A stretch of DNA of 5,985 nt, from assembly GCA_910585855.1 (NCBI GenBank), contig CAJUGZ010000227.1, positions 1 through 5,985 on the forward strand, written 5' to 3'. The DNA is from an uncultured Lachnospiraceae bacterium. Its GTDB lineage: Bacteria > Bacillota_A > Clostridia > Lachnospirales > Lachnospiraceae. This document shows positions 1 to 4,805 of the stretch, piece by piece. Positions within the stretch are counted from its first letter, which is position 1, and each line of letters begins with the position of its first letter. The notes beneath the pieces are model-generated. The model was not told the DNA's origin. It saw only the letters and a list, made by a program, of their open reading frames with translations, and did not search any database. Position numbers and translations under genes: made by a program.

Positions 1-20
1 AAATATTCCTTTGCGGTCAT
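1..20 (-). CDS. Start of a phage regulator-like gene (partial, runs off the left edge)
   Basis: Only the first six codons and part of a seventh are visible; they read MTAKEY on the minus strand. The start is well supported: the upstream bases read AAAGGATGAGGTGTT before the ATG, giving two overlapping Shine-Dalgarno-like stretches. From memory, MTAKEYL is a common opening of short phage sigma-70-region-4-like regulators (DUF1492 / ArpU / RinA type) in Clostridia. The complete gene at 2420-2797 opens similarly with MTAEEL, so this could be a paralogue. The family call rests on six residues and is tentative; that a gene starts here is more secure than what it is. Confidence 0.5.
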
Positions 21-136
21 AACACCTCATCCTTTCTATTTTGAATGGTGTCATAAAAAATCCCAAACAAAAAAATCAAAAAAACACATTTCTTTTCTTC
101 TTTATGCTCCTTTTCATTAATTTCTTTGCATAGATA

Positions 137-145
137 TTTATAACA
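137..145 (-). promoter_or_regulatory. Possible extended -10 promoter for the left-edge gene
   Basis: On the minus strand there is TG-T-TATAAA (TG at 144-145, TATAAA at 137-142), which fits an extended -10 element with 5/6 match to TATAAT. No recognisable -35 lies 16-18 bases upstream. The left-edge gene sits behind a strong terminator (187-246) and so needs its own start of transcription or read-through. A promoter lacking a -35 would fit activation by an ArpU/RinA-type protein, but this is speculation in A/T-rich DNA. Confidence 0.25.
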
Positions 146-186
146 GTTCCATTCTAGCATAGGTTGGATGGGAATTGTGGGAATCT

Positions 187-246
187 TCTATTACAAAGAA
201 AAAGAGTACATCATATTCTACTTGTACTCTTTTTCTTTGTAATAGA
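187..246. terminator. Long perfect hairpin, bidirectional Rho-independent terminator
   Basis: Positions 187-210 and 223-246 are perfect reverse complements, giving a 24-bp stem with a 12-base loop (211-222). The inner part, AGAGTACA paired with TGTACTCT, is flanked by an A-rich arm and followed by TTTTTCTTT, so either strand's transcript forms a stem followed by a U-rich tract. It lies 15 bases past the stop codon of the membrane protein gene at 262-756. It therefore ends the three-gene cargo operon and also insulates the left-edge gene. No T tract follows the outer end of the stem, so the functional terminator is the inner hairpin with the U-rich 3' arm. Confidence 0.8.
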
Positions 247-261
247 TTACTATAAAAGCTT

Positions 262-756
262 CTACTTTTTACCAGCATACTTTTTCATTATAACCTCATA
301 AATACTATGTATATCTTTATCAACCTCTTCATAAAACTTAATATATTCACTATCATTCATATTTCCTGTCCTATTAACCAATTTATCCTCTAGGTTTTGT
401 AATAATTTACATAATTCATCATAATAAGTTCTATCATTAAATCTAAAAAAAAGTATATCCCTTCTTAAATTATTTAAAACATCTATCAGTTTATTTGTTC
501 CATCCAATTTCTTATTATTATAATGTATTCTAATTCGAGCTTCTGGTATTCTTTTTATCAAATATTCTTTAAATATATCTTTATAAAATTCAGTTTCCAA
601 ATCGTCACTATGCATTTTTTTATTCCAAAAATGTTGAAATAGAGGTATAATTATAGAAATAAATATAGCAACTATAGATAATATCGTTTCTATGCTTATA
701 TTTAATATTATATTTCCAACTATTGATACTGATAACAAGAGCATATCATTTGTCAT
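262..756 (-). CDS. Membrane-anchored helical protein, third gene of the ATPase/STAS cassette
   Basis: The product is 164 aa. Residues 5-43 are strongly hydrophobic and probably form one or two membrane segments; the clearest spans about 24-43 (TILSIVAIFISIIIPLFQHF). It is followed by a basic turn (WNKK), which by the positive-inside rule places the rest in the cytoplasm. Residues 48-164 are charged and predicted helical, with motifs such as YLIKRIPEAR, LNNLRRDILFF and LQNLEDKL. No catalytic motif is visible. The ATG at 756 has GGGGTG five bases upstream and lies 13 bases after the STAS-like gene, so the two are probably co-translated. Composition is as A/T-rich as the rest of the cassette. 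The position suggests a membrane partner or effector of the ATPase/STAS pair. I do not recognise a named family, and function is unknown. Confidence 0.85.
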   Translation of the reverse strand: MTNDMLLLSVSIVGNIILNISIETILSIVAIFISIIIPLFQHFWNKKMHSDDLETEFYKDIFKEYLIKRIPEARIRIHYNNKKLDGTNKLIDVLNNLRRDILFFRFNDRTYYDELCKLLQNLEDKLVNRTGNMNDSEYIKFYEEVDKDIHSIYEVIMKKYAGKK

Positions 757-769
757 AATTACACCCCAT

Positions 770-1051
770 CTAATAAATATTTTTCTTTATACTTTCAGTT
801 AATTCTTCTGTTCCAGACAAAATGGTCACTTGCTTTTCAACTCCTTCATAGCCTATTGCATCAACAAACTCTGAAAAAAAACCTTGTACAAATGAAGATG
901 CTATTCGTTCTATCTGTTTTGGAAATACTATTGTAATTGGTTCTCCAAATACTACTTTATTTTCAACTTGCTTATGATATATAGTTTCCCCATATGGAAA
1001 TCCTGCTAAACTTGTTGTACTTTTATTAAAATTTAACTCTATCCTATTCAT
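770..1051 (-). CDS. STAS-like domain protein (DUF4325 type)
   Basis: The product is 93 aa. The core, about residues 38-78, contains ITIVFPKQIERIASSFVQGFF followed by a helix and the strand QVTIL. This matches the DUF4325 STAS-like pattern: a beta strand ending in an acidic or polar turn, then I(S/A)xSFVxxFF. In classical STAS antagonists such as SpoIIAA the equivalent loop carries the serine phosphorylated by a GHKL kinase; Ser52 or Ser53 occupies that place here by eye. The gene overlaps the ATPase gene by 8 bp (1044-1051) and has GAGAGG about nine bases before its ATG, a layout typical of obligate partners. A regulatory or binding partner of the ATPase is inferred. The family call is by motif memory, and the N-terminal 35 residues are not explained by the domain. 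Confidence 0.8.
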   Translation of the reverse strand: MNRIELNFNKSTTSLAGFPYGETIYHKQVENKVVFGEPITIVFPKQIERIASSFVQGFFSEFVDAIGYEGVEKQVTILSGTEELTESIKKNIY

Positions 1052-2210
1052 CTATATCATCCTCTCTTCTCATAATAAAATTTAGATTATATGCTGTTCC
1101 TGGAATATATGCATAACATGGTACAACAACATCTTCATCTGGAATTGCTGTCATAAAATTATGATCTTTATTAAATCCTAACCAGTTCTCTTCATTATAA
1201 TTTAGCATATCCTTAAGAAATAAAATACAATGATTTCCACTTACTACATAGCATGAATTCATATCTGACTTTTCTTGTAAAGAATGTATCAACTTTGTTA
1301 GTCCTGTTCCTCCAGATTTATCATGCTTTGGTCTACCTGATATTTTATCTTGCAATGCTGCTATATTACAAAAATCATCTTCTGTATATTCATTAGAAAA
1401 TTTTGTTTTATGATATTGATATGCTCTGAATAAATCAACATATCTCGTAGAAACAATATTATTAGAATACAATTTAGTTTTTATATTTGTTCCAAGCAAA
1501 ATTTTTGAAAAATTAATTATTACAATATTTATACCATAAAATTTTCCATTCTGAATAATATTCTCTACTTTTTTTGAATGGTCATGAGTAACATCTATAT
1601 CAAGCAAACAATCTGAACTAGCATGCTCACAAGCATTTCCTACTAACTCTGTAATAACTTCTGAAATTTGATTCCTAGACTCTTTATCTATATTAAAATA
1701 TTTCAAAAAAATTTCTAGATCTTGAAATAAATTTCCCAAATAATTAGTCTGTTCTTTTTGCTTTCCATCAACAATTTTCCTAAAATGATCTCGATAAATA
1801 TCTAGTTTAAACTTATTTAGATATTCTTTTAGCGATTTAACATTACCTTTATTTAATAATTTTAATGGTGAAGAAAACACACCATCTGTTTGTATATTAT
1901 CTATAGGATTCCAATAAATATGCACAATATGCTTATAATCTACTATTAAAGAATAACAAATACATTCAAATAATATATATGACAATTTATCTGCAATCTT
2001 TACATTTCCAAAACAAAAAGTTATAGGCATATTTATCCTTTTATATTTTTCATGTAAAAAATTAACAAATCCAATAATTTTTATAATAGTTTCTCCAGAA
2101 AAAAAATCTGTATTATCTTCAAAAATCATTGATTTATCTTTATTTTTTATTGGAATTTTTTTACCTAAATTACATTCAAAAAGTTTACATATATTATTCA
2201 AATATTTCAT
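1044..2210 (-). CDS. GHKL-type ATPase, first gene of the cargo cassette
   Basis: The product is 388 aa from the ATG at 2210. I chose this start because AGGAAG lies correctly placed before it. The longer in-frame start at 2261 (405 aa) and an ATG at 2225 have no ribosome binding site. The N-terminal 175 residues are of unknown fold. The C-terminal half is a GHKL (histidine-kinase-like) ATPase: the N-box ISEVITELVGNACEHAS (about 182-198, with Glu184, Glu188 and Asn192) and a G2 lid SGGTGL (about 299-304). The usual G1 box DxGxG is not evident; INFSKILLG stands in its place. There is no phospho-acceptor histidine domain or membrane segment, so it is a soluble ATPase of the SpoIIAB/RsbW or MutL style rather than a sensor kinase. 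It overlaps the STAS-like gene by 8 bp. Codon use is extremely A/T-rich. Likely role: nucleotide-dependent switch acting on the STAS partner (inferred). Confidence 0.85.
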   Translation of the reverse strand: MKYLNNICKLFECNLGKKIPIKNKDKSMIFEDNTDFFSGETIIKIIGFVNFLHEKYKRINMPITFCFGNVKIADKLSYILFECICYSLIVDYKHIVHIYWNPIDNIQTDGVFSSPLKLLNKGNVKSLKEYLNKFKLDIYRDHFRKIVDGKQKEQTNYLGNLFQDLEIFLKYFNIDKESRNQISEVITELVGNACEHASSDCLLDIDVTHDHSKKVENIIQNGKFYGINIVIINFSKILLGTNIKTKLYSNNIVSTRYVDLFRAYQYHKTKFSNEYTEDDFCNIAALQDKISGRPKHDKSGGTGLTKLIHSLQEKSDMNSCYVVSGNHCILFLKDMLNYNEENWLGFNKDHNFMTAIPDEDVVVPCYAYIPGTAYNLNFIMRREDDIDE

Positions 2211-2213
2211 CTT

Positions 2214-2219
2214 CTTCCT
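2214..2219 (-). promoter_or_regulatory. Ribosome binding site that sets the ATPase start
   Basis: The minus strand reads AGGAAG ending just before AAG-ATG at 2210, with AGGA five bases from the start codon. Neither of the two upstream in-frame ATGs (2261, 2225) has any purine-rich site, so this element favours the 388-aa protein. Confidence 0.6.
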
Positions 2220-2382
2220 AAACATAATAAATGTTTTTATAACAACTATTTTTATAGTCATAATATGTTAAATTATTCTAATTATATTATATGATCGATC
2301 TTTTATAATGTGCTATATTACCTATTTTTTAAGTTATATTTTATAAAAAATTATAATAATAGTTGTTTATATTTATAGAATA

Positions 2383-2411
2383 ATAATACCAAATTCTTTT
2401 ATAAATTTCAA
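2383..2411 (-). promoter_or_regulatory. Near-consensus sigma-A promoter of the cargo cassette
   Basis: On the minus strand a -35 TTGAAA (2406-2411, 5/6 match to TTGACA) and a -10 TATTAT (2383-2388, 5/6 match to TATAAT) are separated by exactly 17 bases. It begins only eight bases past the stop codon of the sigma-like regulator (2420) and points at the ATPase gene. The predicted transcript starts near 2376 and has a leader of roughly 165 bases. This gives the three cargo genes a host-read promoter independent of the phage operon, allowing expression in the lysogen. No terminator separates it from the upstream operon, so read-through from the lytic transcript is also possible. Confidence 0.65.
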
Positions 2412-2419
2412 TAAAAACT

Positions 2420-2797
2420 TCAAAAATCCTTCTTCTCCTTAATTGCACTATTGATAAAGAATTTATAGAACCGCTTCGATATAGTTGTTCGTTCCAAATC
2501 CAATTCTTCTGCAATTTCTCTCCATTTCATATGGTTGACCACTCTTAACCGAATAATAAGTCTTGTTTCTGCATCTTCAATCGCTTCTAAAAACTGTTCC
2601 GCTTCCATCCGTTTCCTTTGCAACATACAAAGATAATCATATAGTACAGTTTCGAATGTCTTTCCGTCTTTCTGCTTAGATTCCAACCATTCCCTTTTAT
2701 TCTGGAAACGTTTCCCTTGTAACTCTGCTAATTCTTTTTGAAGTTGCTCGATTTCTTTTGTAATATAATATAATTCTGATAATTCTTCTGCTGTCAT
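2420..2797 (-). CDS. Phage sigma-70-region-4-like transcriptional regulator (ArpU/RinA/DUF1492 type)
   Basis: The product is 125 aa. Residues 1-30 form a probable coiled coil (ELYYITKEIEQLQKELAEL). The C-terminal third carries a sigma-region-4-like helix-turn-helix: LRVVNHMKWREIAEEL followed by DLERTTISKRFYKFF, about residues 84-114. The opening MTAEELSELYY, the coiled coil and the HTH match short phage regulators that act at the end of the early operon to switch on late genes; DNA binding is well supported, late-gene control is from family knowledge. The start has a textbook AGGAGG eight bases upstream. An inverted repeat lies just upstream (2828-2878). It is the last gene of the upstream block; the cargo promoter starts directly after its stop. 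Confidence 0.8.
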   Translation of the reverse strand: MTAEELSELYYITKEIEQLQKELAELQGKRFQNKREWLESKQKDGKTFETVLYDYLCMLQRKRMEAEQFLEAIEDAETRLIIRLRVVNHMKWREIAEELDLERTTISKRFYKFFINSAIKEKKDF

Positions 2798-2827
2798 AAA
2801 GGATTCCTCCTAACTTACTTTTTATCT

Positions 2828-2878
2828 GGCAGCAGAAAAATATTGGTTTTATTCCTTCTTTCCGTTTTCTCTGCTGCC
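2828..2878 (-). repeat. Inverted repeat in the leader of the regulator gene
   Basis: Arms at 2828-2840 and 2865-2878 pair over 13 bp (GGCAGCAGA then AAAA) with one bulged base and a 24-base loop. In the minus-strand transcript it lies about 30 bases before the regulator's start codon. It is not followed by a U tract, so it is unlikely to be a terminator. An RNA leader structure, processing site or protein-binding site is possible. Confidence 0.5.
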
Positions 2879-2939
2879 CTACTATCATGCTTTTGTAATC
2901 CTATCAAACAAGATGTAACTGTGTGTATTTCCACACGAT

Positions 2940-3344
2940 TTAAAAAAGTTTCCTTCGAAACCGCCCATAGAAAACAAGACGACTAAAATAAACAATCCAT
3001 CTCCCTTCCACGTTTTCCTGAACTAAAATCGAACCCATCCGCTCCAAGTCCAAAGACCGAAACGCTCCCATTCGAAAGCAACCTTGTCCTTGTTTTCCAT
3101 CCTTTTGTTTTAAAAGAATCCCATAGTAAGCATACTGAACTGGATTCCAGCAGACAATAAAAATACTGCCCAAGCGATCTTTTATTAAATCGTACTCCCA
3201 GATTTTTTCTCCATTCCGATCCAACATTCCAATAAAGGAACAAATCGTATCCTGCTTTACTAACTCTCCATCCAGTTGCTTTTTAAAACTTCCTTCCACC
3301 CAAACTCCATCTTCCAATCGTTTCGCTTTATGTAAACCATACAT
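2940..3344 (-). CDS. YopX-like phage protein
   Basis: The product is 134 aa. The N-terminal half fits the YopX family pattern: KRLEDGVWVEGSF (about 8-20), QDTICSFIGMLDRNGEKIWE (about 31-50) and YDLIK (about 51-55). Most members read E-G-D-I-V where this protein has E-Y-D-L-I. The usual C-terminal ending around IGNIYDNPEL is absent; residues 95-134 (ending RFRRKLF) look unlike the family. This may be divergence or an old frameshift. Function of YopX proteins is not established; they are common in early regions of Gram-positive phages. The start is eight bases past the preceding gene, and its GAGGAGGGG ribosome site is formed by the last codons of that gene (E-E-G), implying coupled translation. 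Confidence 0.75.
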   Translation of the reverse strand: MYGLHKAKRLEDGVWVEGSFKKQLDGELVKQDTICSFIGMLDRNGEKIWEYDLIKDRLGSIFIVCWNPVQYAYYGILLKQKDGKQGQGCFRMGAFRSLDLERMGSILVQENVEGRWIVYFSRLVFYGRFRRKLF

Positions 3345-3352
3345 TTTTTTAT

Positions 3353-3868
3353 TTACCCCTCCTCAAATTCCTTCCATTCATCTTCTAAACTGTAATCTCC
3401 CAAAAATTTTAATGCAGCAATAAATCTATAGTTCCATTCTGCTTTATCCTTTTTAGGTGCATTGCGAGTTAGAAAATCAACATATTCTTTCGTTCTGTAA
3501 GTAAGCCATTCAAAAATTTCTTCTGATTTCCTACTCATTTTATTTATCAATAATGCAGCTTCTGCTTCCTCCTGTGTAAGAAAAACGGTTTTACCGATAT
3601 TCTCTATATCTTCTAATCTGATTTTATGTTCCTCAATTTCCCACGCTGCATCTTCACAAAGATGATATAACATGTATACTTTTTGTCCAATTTTACAAGG
3701 CAATTTCAACAATTTTTTCTGTTCTTCTAAGTCCTTATATTCCTTTAATTCCGATACTAATTTATAACATCTTTGAAGAACAGACATAGTAAATACATTA
3801 TCTCTTTTTGCATGTTCCTTTATAGCACCTTCAATCTCTATTAAGTCTTTCTCTAATTCTCTCTCCAT
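3353..3868 (-). CDS. Phage hypothetical protein with LPCKIG / FLTQEEAEAAL motifs
   Basis: The product is 171 aa. Residues 1-55 are charged and helical. LPCKIGQKVYML (about 56-67) followed by IGKTVFLTQEEAEAAL (about 91-106) is a pattern I recognise from many short, uncharacterised prophage proteins of Clostridia: a small beta fold ending in an EEAEAAL helix. Those proteins usually stop soon after; this one has about 65 more residues, acidic and helical (SEEIFEWLTYRTKEYVDF onward), which may be a fused domain. The cysteines do not make an obvious zinc site. AGGAGG stands six bases before the ATG and its first bases overlap the stop codon of the preceding gene. The function is unknown. Confidence 0.75.
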   Translation of the reverse strand: MERELEKDLIEIEGAIKEHAKRDNVFTMSVLQRCYKLVSELKEYKDLEEQKKLLKLPCKIGQKVYMLYHLCEDAAWEIEEHKIRLEDIENIGKTVFLTQEEAEAALLINKMSRKSEEIFEWLTYRTKEYVDFLTRNAPKKDKAEWNYRFIAALKFLGDYSLEDEWKEFEEG

Positions 3869-3877
3869 ATTTTCCTC

Positions 3878-4096
3878 CTAATCTTTCCATTTTCCTTCCT
3901 GCAACATAATAATCCATTCTTCTATTGTAATCTGTTTTTCTCGATGTGATTCTTCCACTTCCGATCGGACTTGACCCACTATCTTTGCTAATAAATTCAG
4001 TCCACATCGTATTCCTTCATCTGGACATTTTTGATATTGTCGTCCCAATGCTCTCCATGCATTATTTAAACTCTCAACTACTTCTTTATCCGTCAT
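3878..4096 (-). CDS. Small phage hypothetical protein
   Basis: The product is 72 aa, mostly helical and charged, with no transmembrane segment and no recognised domain. It opens MTDKEVVESLNNAWRAL and ends IMLQEGKWKD. It overlaps the preceding gene by 11 bp (4086-4096) and has AAAGGA about eight bases before its ATG, within the upstream coding sequence. The overlap and ribosome site support it as real. The function is unknown; position places it among accessory replication-region proteins. Confidence 0.7.
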   Translation of the reverse strand: MTDKEVVESLNNAWRALGRQYQKCPDEGIRCGLNLLAKIVGQVRSEVEESHREKQITIEEWIIMLQEGKWKD

Positions 4097-4451
4097 TCTC
4101 TACATCCTTTCTTACCGCATACAATTTTCCATCCGCTGCCTTTTGAATTTGCTCTTGTTCTTCTAATTCATCCAGTTTCCCAGATAAAACAAGTGCCGTT
4201 GCTTCAATCGCAATACTCATAAATATCATATCCAATTTTTTCCAATTTATGTTCTCTTTTGCCTGAAGTTTTTTATTTTGCCCTGCTGATTTTTGTGTTG
4301 TTGCCTGAATCAGATCATAAACATATTCCTTTAAAGCAGGAATATTTGCCTCTTGCCCTCTATCCATAAGAAATCCCCACATAAGACTTTTTATCCCATC
4401 CTCTAATTTCTCTGTTGTTCCAATTAATAAATTTGCCGGATTTTCTTTCAT
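4086..4451 (-). CDS. Phage hypothetical protein with shared C-terminal AADGKLYAV motif
   Basis: The product is 121 aa and mostly alpha-helical. The segment WKKLDMIFMSIAIEATALVL (about 70-89) is amphipathic rather than clearly transmembrane. A glutamate-rich hinge (DELEEQEQ) leads to IQKAADGKLYAV (102-113), nearly identical to the end of the neighbouring gene's product. Its ATG directly abuts the stop codon of that neighbour (TAA-ATG), and AGGAG lies 11 bases upstream inside the neighbour's coding sequence. No domain is recognised; the function is unknown. Confidence 0.75.
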   Translation of the reverse strand: MKENPANLLIGTTEKLEDGIKSLMWGFLMDRGQEANIPALKEYVYDLIQATTQKSAGQNKKLQAKENINWKKLDMIFMSIAIEATALVLSGKLDELEEQEQIQKAADGKLYAVRKDVENDG

Positions 4452-4757
4452 TTAATTTCTTTCTCCTGCCTCCTTAATTTTAACAGCATACAATCTCCCA
4501 TCTGCTGCCCTTTGAATCTTACGTTTCCCTTCTTTCAACTCTGCATAAATTTCACAAACCTCTACAAACTCTCGCATAAGCTCTTTTTTCGTTTTCTGCG
4601 ACAAACTTCGAAACAGATACCGCTCTTGGTATATCGCATTGGCTTTTGCAAACCGGATAATTTTAGATTCTGCCACTCCTGTCATCAAAGACAAGGCAGC
4701 GGATGTTCCCTTTGCACGCTTCCCATTTTTTAAATACGTCACTTCATAAGCGTTCAT
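4452..4757 (-). CDS. Small phage protein, possible DNA-binding fold, with AADGRLYAV tail
   Basis: The product is 101 aa from the ATG at 4757, which has AAAGGGGGG upstream, though at a longish 12-base spacing. A TTG 24 bases earlier is also in frame but lies in the palindrome at 4780-4803 and has no ribosome site. The N-terminal half (YEVTYLKNGKR, then GTSAALSLMTGVAESKIIRF) has a spacing reminiscent of small helix-turn-helix or NUMOD-like modules that recognise DNA; this is a weak resemblance. The end IQRAADGRLYAV (81-92) repeats the motif of the next gene. It follows the helicase loader by about 48 bases, the largest gap within the operon before the YopX gene. Confidence 0.7.
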   Translation of the reverse strand: MNAYEVTYLKNGKRAKGTSAALSLMTGVAESKIIRFAKANAIYQERYLFRSLSQKTKKELMREFVEVCEIYAELKEGKRKIQRAADGRLYAVKIKEAGERN

Positions 4758-4769
4758 TGTTTTTATTAT

Positions 4770-4778
4770 CCCCCCTTT
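4770..4778 (-). promoter_or_regulatory. Ribosome binding site deciding the start at 4757
   Basis: The minus strand reads AAAGGGGGG here, 12 bases before the ATG at 4757. It lies downstream of the alternative TTG at 4781, so it can serve only the shorter, 101-aa protein. Confidence 0.5.
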
Positions 4779-4779
4779 C

Positions 4780-4803
4780 AAACTGGTCGAAATCGACCAG
4801 TTT
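4780..4803. repeat. Near-perfect palindrome between helicase loader and next gene
   Basis: Arms 4780-4790 and 4793-4803 are exact reverse complements (AACTGGTCGA and TCGACCAGTT plus one outer pair) around a 2-base centre. It sits between the loader's stop codon (4806) and the ribosome site of the next gene. As RNA it would form a tight hairpin just before the G-rich ribosome site; as DNA it has the form of a dimeric repressor operator. The short T run after the stem is too weak for a confident terminator call. Confidence 0.6.
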
Positions 4804-4805
4804 TC

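Noticed and set aside
74..118. Short minus-strand frame MKRSIKKKRNVFF
   Set aside because: It is 13 codons in A/T-rich intergenic DNA without a ribosome site.
187..246. Long inverted repeat as a miniature mobile element or att site
   Set aside because: There is no flanking target duplication, and the position after the last gene plus the U-rich inner arm fit a terminator.
2211..2261. Longer start for the ATPase gene (adds 17 residues)
   Set aside because: Neither the ATG at 2261 nor that at 2225 has a Shine-Dalgarno sequence; the ATG at 2210 has AGGAAG.
2293..2300. GATCGATC palindrome in the cargo leader
   Set aside because: It is only 8 bp, does not extend, and lies well downstream of the -10; no support as an operator.
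2697..2888. 63-aa minus-strand open frame overlapping the regulator start
   Set aside because: It crosses the regulator's ribosome site and coding region in another frame, has no ribosome site of its own and shows no domain.
2921..2936. GTGTG/CACAC hairpin after the YopX-like gene
   Set aside because: Five base pairs with no T tract is too weak to call a terminator.
2983..3243. 86-aa minus-strand open frame inside the YopX-like gene
   Set aside because: It is entirely contained in a better-supported gene with family motifs; a frame shadow.
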